From contig CAXUJK010000002.1 of assembly GCA_964251385.1 (NCBI GenBank), forward strand, positions 558,001-622,000: 64,000 bases of DNA, in the 5' to 3' direction. The position numbers and the translations under genes were made by a program. Of the stretch, positions 43,571 through 52,478 are shown piece by piece (position 1 is the stretch's first letter; each line of letters begins with the position of its first letter). The notes under the pieces were generated by a model. That model saw only the letters and a list, made by a program, of their open reading frames with translations, had not been told where the DNA came from and did not search any database. The DNA comes from CADCVW01 sp964251385. Its GTDB lineage: Bacteria; Pseudomonadota; Alphaproteobacteria; Sphingomonadales; Sphingomonadaceae.

Positions 43571-46396
43571 ATGACAACCCGCATGCTCATCGACGCGCGC
43601 CACCAGGAGGAAACCCGGGTCGCGGTCGTGCAAGGCAACCGGATCGAGGAATTCGACTTTGAATCCGCCGAACACAAGCAGATCAAGGGAAACATCTTCC
43701 TCGCGAAGGTGACGCGAGTAGAGCCCTCTCTCCAAGCCGCCTTCATCGACTACGGCGGCAATCGCCACGGCTTTCTCGCCTTCAGCGAAATCCACCCCGA
43801 CTACTATCAGATTCCAAAGGCCGACCGCGACGCGCTTCTTCAAGAAGAGGCTGAGCACGCAGCGGAGGAAGAGCGTCTGCGCGCCGAGGAAGACGCGCGG
43901 CACGACGATCCCGACGACGATTTCGAGCATGGCGATGAGAGCGAGAGCTACGAAGCCGCCGCGGTCGACGACGGATCGGTCGAGCAGGTATCCGCTCCCT
44001 ATCCCGACGACGATGACATGGCGGAAGACGCCATCGACGCGGTCGAGCCCGTCGGTGAGGTCGGCCTCGACGACGACCATTTCGACGAGATTGAACCTTC
44101 GCACCCCGAAGAGAACGGCCAGCGCGCCAGCAACCCCGCCGACGAACTGCGCAAGAAGCGCCAGGCGCTGCGCCGCCGCTACAAGATCCAGGACGTCATC
44201 CATCGCCGCCAGGTGCTGCTTGTCCAGGTCGTCAAGGAAGAGCGCGGCAACAAAGGCGCGGCGCTCACCACCTACCTCTCGCTCGCCGGCCGCTATTGCG
44301 TGCTCATGCCCAACACCTCGTCGGGCGGCGGGATATCGCGGAAAATCAGCAACGGCGCGGACCGCAAGCGGCTGAAGTCGATCATGGCGGACCTGCAGCT
44401 TCCCAAGTCGATGGGCTGCATCGTCCGCACCGCCGGGCTCCAGCGCACGCGGACCGAGATCAAGCGCGACTTCGATTACCTCGCGCGCATGTGGGACGAA
44501 ATCCGCGAGAAGACGCTGAGTTCGTCCGCGCCCGCCTTGATCTACGGCGACAGCGATTTGGTGAAGCGCGCGATCCGCGACATCTACAACAAGGAGATCG
44601 ACGAAGTCATCGTCGAGGGCGAGGGCGGCTTCCGCGCCGCGCGCACTTTCATGAAGCTTCTCATGCCGACACACGCGCGCAAGATCGCGGCGTACCAGGA
44701 CACGGTGCCTTTGTTCCAGCGTTACGGCGTCGAGGACCAGCTGTCCGCGATGTACCAGCCGACGGTGCAGCTCAAGTCCGGCGGCTACCTGGTCATCAAT
44801 CCGACCGAGGCGCTCGTGTCGATCGACATCAACTCCGGCCGTTCGACGCGCGAGCATAATATCGAGCAGACCGCCTACGCGACCAACATCGAGGCCGCGC
44901 ACGAGATCGCGCGCCAGCTTCGCCTGCGCGACATGGCCGGGCTCGTCGTGATCGACTTCATCGACATGGAATCGTCCGGCAACATCCGCCGCGTCGAAAA
45001 GGCGATGAAGGACGCGCTCCGCAACGACCGTGCGCGCATCCAGGTCGGCCGCATTTCCGGCTTCGGCCTGATGGAAATGAGCCGCCAGCGTCTGCGCACG
45101 GGCGTGCTCGAGGCCTCGACCCGCGTTTGCGAACATTGCGAAGGCACCGGCCTGATGCGCACCGCATCGTCCGCCGGGCTGTCCGCGCTGCGCATGCTCG
45201 AGGACGAGGCGGCGAGGGGCCGCGGCGACCGCATCGCCTTACGCGCCGGCCGCGAAGCCGCGATCTACGTCCTCAACAAGAAGCGCGGCGAGCTGGCCGA
45301 GGTCGAAGCCCGCTATGGCGTGTCGATCGAAGTCTTGATCGACCCGAACCTCGAAGGCGCGCGCATGACGGTGGAAAGCGCGGGCAACCGCCCGATTCCC
45401 CGCGCCCCTCTCCCCGCGCCGGTGCTGTACGAGGACGACGAGGATGACCTGCTCCCGCTCGAGGAGGAGGAAGACGAGGAGGTCTTCGCCGGGGACGACG
45501 CACAGGAAGACGGCCCCGACACCGAACGTGCCGAGCGACCCGCACGCGAAGGATCCGGTCGCGCATCCCGTGATGAGGACGCGACCGGCGGCAAGCGCCG
45601 CCGCCGCCGCCGTTCGCGCGGCGGACGGCGCGACGAGGCTCCCGCGAACGGCGAGGCCGCGGCGTCTCAGCTCGAAGGCGAACCCTCGGAGGACGGCGAC
45701 GTGCTCGACTCGGAGTTCGAAGCCGACGCGGCTCCCGTCGAGGGCGAACTGCGCGAGACCGTGGACGGCGCACGACCCCGTCGCGGCCGTAGGGGTCGTC
45801 GTGGTGGACGCGGGCGCAATCCCGAGACAGCCTCGTTCGGCGACGAGGCGGGGGGCGAGATGAACCCGTCCTTCGACGCCGACGCGGACGTGCCCGCGCA
45901 AGCGCTGCTCCCGGCGGGCGCGGACATCGGCATCGCGGCGATCGCGCCCGCAGGCGATGACGCCCCCGACGCGCTGCTCCCGCAGGCCGAGGTGCACGAC
46001 GCGACCGAGGCGCTCGGGGAGGAGGAACGGCCCAAGACGCGCCGCCGCCCCCGCGCGAAGAAGCCGGTGACGGAAGGCGACGCGCCCGAGACGGCTCCCG
46101 TGTCGGCTGATGCCGAAGCTCCCGCCAAGCCCAAGCGCAGCCGCCGCAAGGTCGCCGCCGACGTGCTCGAAGCGCCCGCCGCGGCCGACGCCGCGCCCGA
46201 CCAGCCGACCGCCGCGAAGCTCGCCGCCGCCGCGCTCGACGGCGACGCCGCACCCGCGCCGGCATTGCAGGCGGGCAAGGCGGTCGAAGCCTCCGTCGCC
46301 GTGCGCGAACCTTCGGACTCGGCTGAGGCCGACGCACCGACCGACGGCGAACCCGCCAAGTCGCGCAGCGGCTGGTGGCAGCGGACGTTCGGCTGA
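43571..46396 (+). CDS. rne: Ribonuclease E
   Basis: A 941-residue endonuclease starting MTTRMLIDARHQEETRVAVV, with GGAG 7 bp upstream of the ATG. The S1 domain (GNIFLAKVTRVEPSLQAAFI) is split by a roughly 110-residue acidic insert at about 85-195, typical of alphaproteobacteria. The catalytic DNase I-like domain has SIDINSGRST near 418 and IDFIDMESSG near 461 (metal Asps), and the zinc link is CEHCEGTG near 520. The C-terminal half is low complexity with Arg-rich RNA-binding patches (GGKRRRRRRSRGGRRDE). The last residues are KSRSGWWQRTFG; a GWW motif at this place binds PNPase in Caulobacter. It initiates mRNA decay and rRNA processing as the degradosome scaffold. Confidence 0.96.
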   Translation: MTTRMLIDARHQEETRVAVVQGNRIEEFDFESAEHKQIKGNIFLAKVTRVEPSLQAAFIDYGGNRHGFLAFSEIHPDYYQIPKADRDALLQEEAEHAAEEERLRAEEDARHDDPDDDFEHGDESESYEAAAVDDGSVEQVSAPYPDDDDMAEDAIDAVEPVGEVGLDDDHFDEIEPSHPEENGQRASNPADELRKKRQALRRRYKIQDVIHRRQVLLVQVVKEERGNKGAALTTYLSLAGRYCVLMPNTSSGGGISRKISNGADRKRLKSIMADLQLPKSMGCIVRTAGLQRTRTEIKRDFDYLARMWDEIREKTLSSSAPALIYGDSDLVKRAIRDIYNKEIDEVIVEGEGGFRAARTFMKLLMPTHARKIAAYQDTVPLFQRYGVEDQLSAMYQPTVQLKSGGYLVINPTEALVSIDINSGRSTREHNIEQTAYATNIEAAHEIARQLRLRDMAGLVVIDFIDMESSGNIRRVEKAMKDALRNDRARIQVGRISGFGLMEMSRQRLRTGVLEASTRVCEHCEGTGLMRTASSAGLSALRMLEDEAARGRGDRIALRAGREAAIYVLNKKRGELAEVEARYGVSIEVLIDPNLEGARMTVESAGNRPIPRAPLPAPVLYEDDEDDLLPLEEEEDEEVFAGDDAQEDGPDTERAERPAREGSGRASRDEDATGGKRRRRRRSRGGRRDEAPANGEAAASQLEGEPSEDGDVLDSEFEADAAPVEGELRETVDGARPRRGRRGRRGGRGRNPETASFGDEAGGEMNPSFDADADVPAQALLPAGADIGIAAIAPAGDDAPDALLPQAEVHDATEALGEEERPKTRRRPRAKKPVTEGDAPETAPVSADAEAPAKPKRSRRKVAADVLEAPAAADAAPDQPTAAKLAAAALDGDAAPAPALQAGKAVEASVAVREPSDSAEADAPTDGEPAKSRSGWWQRTFG

Positions 46397-46420
46397 CCTC
46401 GCGTCCGCCATCTCGTCGGG

Positions 46421-46446
46421 ACGGGGAGTGCTCGCTCACTCCCCGT
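46421..46446 (+). terminator. Hairpin after rne
   Basis: ACGGGGAGTG and CACTCCCCGT are perfect 10 bp arms around a 6 bp loop, beginning 25 bp after the rne stop. No T-run follows, so it may act as a stability hairpin or weak terminator before the M48 gene. Confidence 0.6.
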
Positions 46447-46473
46447 TCACCCGCACGTCATCATCGCGTCCCC

Positions 46474-47880
46474 ATGCACGCGCTGACCCGCATCATCATG
46501 GCGTTCGCCATCCTGTGGACCGCGACCGCGCGTCCCGCCGCCGCGCAGTCGCTGCTGCGCGATGCGGAAACCGAAGCCTTCTTCCGCGATGCCTCTAGAC
46601 CGCTGATCATCGCGTCCGGGCTTGACCCGAAATCGGTCGACATCGTGCTTCTGCAGGATAAGTCGATCAATGCGTTCGTGGCGGGTGGCCAGCGCGTCTA
46701 CGTGCACAGCGGGCTCATCGCCGAGGCCGGCAACGTCGGCGAGCTCCAGGGCGTGATCGCGCACGAGCTCGGCCACGTCGCCGGCGGGCACGTCATCCGC
46801 ATCGGCGAAGGGGCCAAGGTCGCTACCGGCGTTTCGCTCCTCTCCCTGATCCTGGGCGCGGCGGCGATGGCGGCGGGCGCGGGCGAGGCGGGCGCGGCGA
46901 TCATGCAGATGGGTCAGCAGGCCGCGATGGGCACGTTCCTGTCGTTCAGCCGCAACCAGGAAGCGAGCACGGATCAGGCGGGCGCCAAGTATATGGAAGC
47001 CGCCGGGATCAGCGGCGAAGGCACGCTCGCCTTCTTCAAGAAGCTTCAGAACATGGAGTTCCGCTACGCGGTCCCGCAGGACAACGGCTACGCGCGCACG
47101 CATCCGCTCAATGGCGAGCGCATCGCCGCGCTCGAAGACGTGTTCGCCAAGTCGCCTGCGTGGAAGAAGCCGTACGACGCCAAGCTCGAAGCGAGGTTCA
47201 AGCGCGTGAAGGCCAAGCTCGTCGGCTTCACCGAGCACAACAACCGGGTGCTTACCCTTTATCCGGAGTCCGACCAGTCCGAGCCCGCTCTGTACGCGCG
47301 CGCCTATGGCTGGCACCGCGCGGGCTACCCGGACAAGTCCGCGTTCGAGGTCGCCAAGCTCGTCGCTCGCGCGCCGCGCGACCCGTATTACCTCGAGCTG
47401 CAGGGCCAGATCCTGCTCGAGACGGGCAAGCCACGCGAAGCGCTCGCCCCGTTGCGCAAGGCAGTCGGCGAAGCGCCGGATCAGCCGCTGATCGCTGCGA
47501 CGCTCGGCCACGCGCTGATCTCGACCGAGGACGCGCAGTATTTCGGCGAGGCCAAGCAGCTGCTCCGCACCGCGGTCAACCGCGACAACAGCAACCCCTT
47601 CGCCTGGTATCAGCTCGGCATCGTCTACGCGCGCGAAGGCGACGAACCGCGCGCCGCGTTAGCGACGGCCGAACGCTATAATCTGCAGGGAGAACCCCGC
47701 TTGGCGCACCGCAGCGCCGAGATGGCGATGGCGGGCATCCCGACCGGCACGCCCGACTGGATCCGCGCGCAGGACATCTCGATCGTCTCGTGCAGCGACA
47801 TCTTTCGCGATGCCAACGGCAAGCGCCGTTCCGACCGCCCGCGCCGCGGCTTCGACTCGTGCGCGGAAAGCAAGAAGTGA
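46474..47880 (+). CDS. M48 family metalloprotease with TPR C-terminus (BepA/YfgC-like)
   Basis: A 468-residue exported zinc protease. A signal peptide precedes AAAQSLLRD (cleavage about residue 24). The zinc motif HELGH is at 97-101, in QGVIAHELGHVAGGH, and the third ligand Glu is in NQEASTDQAGAKYME. From about residue 270 the sequence has TPR-like helices (ALYARAYGWHRAGYPDKSAF, EALAPLRKAVGEAPDQP). Proteins of this build (BepA) sit in the periplasm and help assemble or degrade outer-membrane proteins such as LptD; that role is inferred. Its stop overlaps the start of the DsbA-like gene as GTGA. Confidence 0.9.
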   Translation: MHALTRIIMAFAILWTATARPAAAQSLLRDAETEAFFRDASRPLIIASGLDPKSVDIVLLQDKSINAFVAGGQRVYVHSGLIAEAGNVGELQGVIAHELGHVAGGHVIRIGEGAKVATGVSLLSLILGAAAMAAGAGEAGAAIMQMGQQAAMGTFLSFSRNQEASTDQAGAKYMEAAGISGEGTLAFFKKLQNMEFRYAVPQDNGYARTHPLNGERIAALEDVFAKSPAWKKPYDAKLEARFKRVKAKLVGFTEHNNRVLTLYPESDQSEPALYARAYGWHRAGYPDKSAFEVAKLVARAPRDPYYLELQGQILLETGKPREALAPLRKAVGEAPDQPLIAATLGHALISTEDAQYFGEAKQLLRTAVNRDNSNPFAWYQLGIVYAREGDEPRAALATAERYNLQGEPRLAHRSAEMAMAGIPTGTPDWIRAQDISIVSCSDIFRDANGKRRSDRPRRGFDSCAESKK

Positions 47881-48587
47881 ATTGGAGTGGTGGATTGGCT
47901 GTAGGACTCCTGGGGGCGCTGGCCGGTGGCGGTGCCATGTTGCTCGCGGCGCCCGCCGTCGTGCCCGCACCCGAACGCGCGAAAATCGAGACGGTCGTCC
48001 GCGAATATATCCTGGCGAACCCGGAAATCATCACCGACGCGATCCGCGAGTTGCAGTCGCGCGAGGTCGGCAAGGTCGTCGCCGCCAACCGGGTTGCTTT
48101 CGAAACGCCGTACGCGGGCGCGTTCTCGGGCAACGCGAACGGCGATGTGACGCTTGTCGAATTCTTCGATTACTCCTGCGGTTACTGCCGGACGAGTGTG
48201 CCGATCCTCGATCGGCTCGTCGCCGAGGACAAGGGTTTGCGCGTCGTCTACCGCGAGCTTCCCGTGCTCGGACCGAACAGCGAAGCCGCCGCCCGCGTCA
48301 GCCTCGCCGCCGCGCGCGCCGGCAAGTACGGCACGTTCCACCGTGCGTTGTTCGCCGCGGGCCGCCCGGAACCCGCGACTCTCGCTCGGGTAGCGGGCGC
48401 AACGGGCATCTCCAGCGCAGCGGTGCCCGCCGACCAGGCCGAAATCGACCGCAACCGCCAGCTCGCCGACGCGATCGGTGTGACCGGCACGCCCGGCTTC
48501 ATCGTCGGCGACCGCGTGTTCGGCGGCGCGGTCGGCTACGAAACGCTCAAGAAAGCCATCGCGGACGCGCGCGCCGCGCGGCGCTAG
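47877..48587 (+). CDS. DsbA family thiol:disulfide oxidoreductase (exported)
   Basis: About 236 residues from a GTG at 47877 overlapping the protease stop, with GGAAAG upstream. An uncleaved or cleavable hydrophobic N-terminus (LAVGLLGALAGGGAMLLAAP) targets the periplasm. A short helical arm follows, then the thioredoxin fold: VEFFDYSCGYCRTSVPI with active-site CGYC at about 101-104 and the cis-Pro loop GVTGTPGFIVGD near the end. It resembles the ScsC/Com1-like DsbA branch and probably oxidises or isomerises disulfides. Translational coupling to the periplasmic protease suggests a joint role in envelope protein quality control. It ends 4 bp inside the convergent rlmE gene. Confidence 0.9.
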   Translation: MNWSGGLAVGLLGALAGGGAMLLAAPAVVPAPERAKIETVVREYILANPEIITDAIRELQSREVGKVVAANRVAFETPYAGAFSGNANGDVTLVEFFDYSCGYCRTSVPILDRLVAEDKGLRVVYRELPVLGPNSEAAARVSLAAARAGKYGTFHRALFAAGRPEPATLARVAGATGISSAAVPADQAEIDRNRQLADAIGVTGTPGFIVGDRVFGGAVGYETLKKAIADARAARR

Positions 48588-49252
48588 TCGGCGCGACCCT
48601 TGAAGCCCTGAGCCACGACGTACCACTCGCTCGACCCCTTGCGGCTCGCGGGCGGTTTGGCGTGCTTCACGCCGGAGAAATTGCGCTTGAGTTCGGCGAC
48701 CAGCCCGCTGTCCGCGCCCCCCGCGAGCACCTTCGACACGAACGCGCCCCCCGGTCGCAGCACGGTGCACGCGAAATCGAGCGCCGCCTCGACCAGCCCC
48801 ATCGTGCGCAGGTGATCCGTCCGCGGATGCCCGACCGTGTTCGCCGCCATGTCCGACAGCACCAGATCGGCCGCCCCGCCCAAAGCCTCGGCCAGCACGC
48901 CCGGCGCGGCGTCACTCATAAAATCCATCTTGAGGATCGTGACCCCGTCCAGCGGCTCCGTGTCGAGCAGGTCGATCCCGACCAAAGTCGCGCTCGGCAA
49001 TCGATGCCGCACGACCTGCGCCCACCCGCCCGGCGCGATCCCCAGGTCGACGATGCGCTGCGTTCCGCGCAAAAAGCCGAACCGTTCGTCCAGCTCGATC
49101 AGCTTGTACGCCGCCCGGCTCCGATACCCGTCCGCTTGCGCGCGCCGCACGTACGGATCGTTCAGCTGCCGCTCGAGCCACTTGGTCGACCCGACCTTGC
49201 GCCCACGCGCTGTCTTGACCCGGACGCGCAGGCCGCCGCCATCCGCGCTCAC
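48584..49252 (-). CDS. rlmE: 23S rRNA (uridine-2'-O)-methyltransferase RlmE (RrmJ/FtsJ)
   Basis: A 222-residue methyltransferase from a GTG at 49252, overlapping the stop of the upstream phosphatase as GTGA. SRAAYKLIELDERFGFL near the start carries the catalytic Lys, RIVDLGIAPGGWAQVVRHRL is the SAM-binding motif, DLVLSDMAANTVGHPRTD the catalytic Asp region and GGAFVSKVLAGG the second Lys region; SSEWYVVAQGFKG ends the protein with the Glu. The K-D-K-E tetrad is complete. It methylates U2552 in the ribosomal A loop. Slightly longer than the E. coli protein (209). Confidence 0.93.
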   Translation of the reverse strand: MSADGGGLRVRVKTARGRKVGSTKWLERQLNDPYVRRAQADGYRSRAAYKLIELDERFGFLRGTQRIVDLGIAPGGWAQVVRHRLPSATLVGIDLLDTEPLDGVTILKMDFMSDAAPGVLAEALGGAADLVLSDMAANTVGHPRTDHLRTMGLVEAALDFACTVLRPGGAFVSKVLAGGADSGLVAELKRNFSGVKHAKPPASRKGSSEWYVVAQGFKGRAD

Positions 49253-50286
49253 ACTCGATACCCATCGCGCGCCATCATCGACCTTAAGATCCCCTCCCGG
49301 ATGCCGCGGTCCGCGATGCCCAGCCGCTCGGTTGGCCAGATGTCCATGATCGCCTCCAGGATCGCGCAGCCCGCGACCACCAGGTCGGCGCGTTCGTGCC
49401 CGATGCACGGCAGTTCGGTCCGCGCCTCAAGGCTCATCCCCGACAGCATCGTGCTGATCGTCCGCATCGCCTGGGCGGGCATGATCAGCCCGTCGACCAG
49501 CCGCCGGTCGTAGCTCGCCAGCCCGAGATGCACGGACGCGAGTGTCGTCACCGTCCCCGACGTGCCGAGTAATCGCGGCGGACCGACGTTCGCGGGTAGG
49601 CGCTCGGCGAAGGAGGCGAACGCATCGCGAACCCGGCCCTTCATGCGTGCGTAGGCGGCGAGCCGTTCCGCCTCGTCCTCGTCAGTGCCGCCGCGCTCGG
49701 ACTCCGTTAACGAGACGACGCCCCACGGTGCGCTCCACCAGCTGACGATCCGCGGCCCGTCATCGCCGTCATCATCCCCAGGCTCGACGAGAACGAGCTC
49801 CGTCGACCCGCCGCCGATGTCGAAGATCAGCGCGGGGCCCTCGCCGGGTTCGAGCAACGTATGGCACCCCAGCACCGCCAGCCGCGCTTCCTCGCGGGGA
49901 GGAATGATGTCGAGCGCGATTCCCGTCTCCGCGTGCACGCGCGACACGAACTCCCGCCCGTTGACTGCGCGTCGGCAAGCCTCGGTCGCGACCGCCCGCG
50001 ACAGCGACACGTTGCGCCGCATCAGCTTGTCCGCGCACACGCCGAGCGCGGCGACCGCGCGGTCCATCGCCGCGTCGCTCAACCTACCGCTCGCGGCCAG
50101 CCCCTCGCCCAGGCGGACGATGCGGGAGAACGCGTCCACGACGGTAAACCCTTGCGCCCCCGGTCGCGCGACCAGCAGCCGGCAGTTGTTCGTGCCCAGG
50201 TCCAGCGCGGCATAGGTGTGGCGGGGCGGGGGTGCGCTTCGCACCATCACCTCCCGGGCGCGTACGGCATCGCCTGCCACCATCAT
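49249..50286 (-). CDS. Ppx/GppA family phosphatase
   Basis: A 345-residue exopolyphosphatase/guanosine pentaphosphatase family protein. TYAALDLGTNNCRLLVARPG is the first phosphate-binding loop of the actin-like fold, FSRIVRLGEGLAASGRLSDA follows, RAVATEACRRAVNGREFV and PPREEARLAVLGC give the catalytic Glu region, and IFDIGGGSTELVLVEPG is the second phosphate loop. It is the short form without the HD-type C-terminal domain. It hydrolyses pppGpp or polyphosphate, linking to the stringent response. It is upstream of and overlaps rlmE, a common alphaproteobacterial pairing. Confidence 0.9.
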   Translation of the reverse strand: MMVAGDAVRAREVMVRSAPPPRHTYAALDLGTNNCRLLVARPGAQGFTVVDAFSRIVRLGEGLAASGRLSDAAMDRAVAALGVCADKLMRRNVSLSRAVATEACRRAVNGREFVSRVHAETGIALDIIPPREEARLAVLGCHTLLEPGEGPALIFDIGGGSTELVLVEPGDDDGDDGPRIVSWWSAPWGVVSLTESERGGTDEDEAERLAAYARMKGRVRDAFASFAERLPANVGPPRLLGTSGTVTTLASVHLGLASYDRRLVDGLIMPAQAMRTISTMLSGMSLEARTELPCIGHERADLVVAGCAILEAIMDIWPTERLGIADRGIREGILRSMMARDGYRV

Positions 50287-50408
50287 GCGTCCTGTTCTCT
50301 TCCGACCGGAGCACGGTCGTGACTTGGATTCAGCCTATCCGCGCGGGTGCCGCACGGCAAGCCGACGTTGACAGCAACGCCCGCCCTCCCGTACGCGAAA
50401 ACTTCCGC

Positions 50409-50482
50409 TGCCCCGTCGTCCAACGGTAGGACCGCAGACTCTGAATCTGTTAATCGTGGTTCGAATCCACGCGGGGCATCCA
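50409..50482 (+). tRNA. tRNA-Gln, anticodon CUG
   Basis: A 74-nt cloverleaf with encoded CCA. Acceptor arms TGCCCCG (50409-50415) and CGGGGCA (50472-50478) pair perfectly, with T as discriminator and CCA at 50480-50482. The anticodon arm is CAGACTCTGAATCTG with anticodon CTG, and the T arm reads CGTGGTTCGAATCCACG with the canonical GGTTCGAATCC. CAG codons are frequent in this GC-rich genome. It stands 68 bp before the glutaminase gene. Confidence 0.95.
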
Positions 50483-50549
50483 GACCAAAAGCGAGAGCGG
50501 ACCTTTCGCCTGGCCGGGACGCCTTCGTCGCCATTGCGGAAGGTGTGTC

Positions 50550-51485
50550 TTGGACTTTCAGGAAATCGTCGACGGAGTCCTGAGCGACGCGGACGTGTAT
50601 CGCGGACATGGGACGCCCGCGGCGTACATCCCCGCGCTCAAGCAGGTGGACTCGCGCAAGCTGGGGATCGCGGTCGTGCTCGGCGACGGCAGCAGCTACG
50701 TCGCGGGTAACGCCGACGAGGCGTTCTCGATTCAGAGCATCTCCAAGGTCTTCACGCTTTCCATGGCATTGCAGCGCGTCGGCCCGCTGCTCTGGAACCG
50801 CGTCGGGCGGGAGCCGTCAGGATCTCCTTTCAACTCGATCGTACAACTGGAGGAGGAACGCGGCAAACCCCGCAACCCGCTCATCAACGCGGGCGCGTTC
50901 GTCGTCACCGATCAATTGATCGAAAGCGATGACGGCGAAAACGCGGCCGACAACACGGTCGCGCGGCTGCTTGAATTCCTGCAGGAACGATCGGGCGCGG
51001 AGGCGATCGCGATCGACGACACCGTCGCGATCTCGGAATCGCAGGCGGGCGCGCTCAACCGCAGCCTCGCCCACTTCGTCGCCGCGCACGGCAACATGGA
51101 CAATCCGGTCGAGACCGTCCTGTCCGTGTATTTTCGACAATGCGCGATCGCGATGAGCTGCCGACAGCTCGCGCGCGCCGCGCTATACCTGGCGTTCGAC
51201 GGCACCGACCCGGTGACGGGCGACGTGATCGTCGCCGCCAGCCGCAGCCGCCGCATCAACGCGATCATGCTGACCTGCGGGCATTACGACAATTCGGGCG
51301 ACTTCGCGTTCCGCGTCGGACTGCCCGGCAAGAGCGGGGTCGGCGGCGGCATCATCGCTGTCTCGCCGGGACATGGCGCGGTGTGCGTCTGGTCCCCCGG
51401 CCTCAACGCCGCGGGCACGTCGCTCGCGGGCGCGGTCGCGCTCGAAAAACTCGTCGATCGCACGGGCTGGTCCGTGTTCGCTTGA
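50550..51485 (+). CDS. glsA: Glutaminase (class A, GlsA type)
   Basis: A 311-residue glutaminase starting at a TTG (50550) behind GGAAGG. The serine-dependent beta-lactamase-like fold shows SIQSISKVFTLSMAL (nucleophile Ser and Lys in SISK) near residue 65, EPSGSPFNSIVQLEEE and KPRNPLINAGAFVVTDQL next, and ALYLAFDGTDPVTGD plus LPGKSGVGGGIIAVSPGHG (the KSG-like motif) later. It hydrolyses glutamine to glutamate and ammonia. Length matches the bacterial family (about 308). Its stop overlaps the DUF423 start (TTGA), so the two are coupled. Confidence 0.94.
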   Translation: MDFQEIVDGVLSDADVYRGHGTPAAYIPALKQVDSRKLGIAVVLGDGSSYVAGNADEAFSIQSISKVFTLSMALQRVGPLLWNRVGREPSGSPFNSIVQLEEERGKPRNPLINAGAFVVTDQLIESDDGENAADNTVARLLEFLQERSGAEAIAIDDTVAISESQAGALNRSLAHFVAAHGNMDNPVETVLSVYFRQCAIAMSCRQLARAALYLAFDGTDPVTGDVIVAASRSRRINAIMLTCGHYDNSGDFAFRVGLPGKSGVGGGIIAVSPGHGAVCVWSPGLNAAGTSLAGAVALEKLVDRTGWSVFA

Positions 51486-51838
51486 TCGACACGCGCATTT
51501 TACTTGCGGGCGCGGTCCTTGGGGGTATCGGCATCGCCTTCGGAGCCTTCGGTGCGCACGCACTACGCGCGACGCTCGATGCCAAGCACCTCGAATGGTG
51601 GAACACGGGCGTCCAGTACCAGATGTGGCACGCGGTCGTGCTCGTCGCGCTCGCGGGCGTGCCCGGTATACGCGTCCCGGCGATGCTGCTCGTCGTCGGC
51701 GTGCTGCTCTTCTCCGGCGCGCTGTACCTGCTCGCGCTGACCGACATGCGATGGCTCGGTGCGGTCGCACCCGTCGGCGGCGCGTCGCTGATCGCCGGCT
51801 GGATCGGCGTCGCCGTCGTCGCGTTGCGCGCCCGCTAA
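51482..51838 (+). CDS. DUF423 family small membrane protein (YgdD-like)
   Basis: A 118-residue integral membrane protein starting at a TTG that overlaps the glutaminase stop. Helices are RILLAGAVLGGIGIAFGAFG, WHAVVLVALAGV, VPAMLLVVGVLLFSGALYLL and VAPVGGASLIAGWIGVAVVA, giving four membrane spans. GAFGAHALRATLDAKHLEWW with GVQYQMWHA is the DUF423 signature. The molecular function of the family is unknown. An open frame extends back through the glutaminase gene in another phase and is spurious. Confidence 0.9.
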   Translation: MIDTRILLAGAVLGGIGIAFGAFGAHALRATLDAKHLEWWNTGVQYQMWHAVVLVALAGVPGIRVPAMLLVVGVLLFSGALYLLALTDMRWLGAVAPVGGASLIAGWIGVAVVALRAR

Positions 51839-51895
51839 GCTTTCCTCAACCTCGACCTGTCACGTCAGGCGGGTGTTCAGGACCGGAACAGCTTG

Positions 51896-52390
51896 ATGCC
51901 GGGCCATGGCGGCCCGATCGCGCGCACGCCGCGCCGAAAAGTGCTGATCCGCGCGCAGATGCGGTGCGGCGGTCCCAAGGTCGACGTCTGCATCCGCGAC
52001 GTGTCGCCGCGCGGCATGTTGCTGCAATCGAGCGCGCCGCCCCAGCGCGGCACCTACGTCGAAATCGTGCAGGGCGCGCTGCCCGTGGTCGGCCAGGTCG
52101 TGTGGATGAAGGATCGCAAGTTCGGCATTTCCACGCGCGACGTGATCGACATCCAGGCGCTCGAGGACGACGGGCAGCCGGGCACGCCGCGCAAGCTCGA
52201 GGTGCGCAAGGCGGAGACGTTCCGGCCCACGGTGAACGCGGCGTACAACCACGAGAACAGCCGATACGCGGCCAATGCGATGCAGTTCGCGACGATGGTC
52301 GCGGCGATCGTGTGCGCGGCGGGCGGGCTCGCCTATGTGCTGCACCAAGGCCTGTCGAGCACGGTTGGAAACATCGCCAACAACATGTGA
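51896..52390 (+). CDS. PilZ domain protein with C-terminal membrane helix
   Basis: A 164-residue protein from the ATG at 51896. The N-terminal part, RRKVLIRAQMRCGG, then VDVCIRDVSPRGMLLQSSAP and FGISTRD, follows the PilZ beta-barrel pattern with RRxxR-like and (D/N)xSxxG motifs (DVSPRG), the c-di-GMP-binding residues. The first motif lacks the strict RxxxR spacing, so binding is uncertain. Residues near 140 (FATMVAAIVCAAGGLAYVLH) form a membrane helix, an unusual C-terminal tail anchor. It stands alone upstream of typA. Confidence 0.8.
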   Translation: MPGHGGPIARTPRRKVLIRAQMRCGGPKVDVCIRDVSPRGMLLQSSAPPQRGTYVEIVQGALPVVGQVVWMKDRKFGISTRDVIDIQALEDDGQPGTPRKLEVRKAETFRPTVNAAYNHENSRYAANAMQFATMVAAIVCAAGGLAYVLHQGLSSTVGNIANNM

Positions 52391-52478
52391 ACGGGGCGGG
52401 TTTGCCCTCCCGTCCTTGCCGCATCGCAGCATCTGACCTACAGCAGCGTCAAACCTCCTGACAGGACTGCTCTCCCTC

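Noticed and set aside
43232..45136. A 634-codon open frame on the minus strand opposite rne
   Set aside because: It is the antisense shadow of rne codon bias, rich in His/Arg/Asp/Val without any family motif; the plus-strand protein is RNase E.
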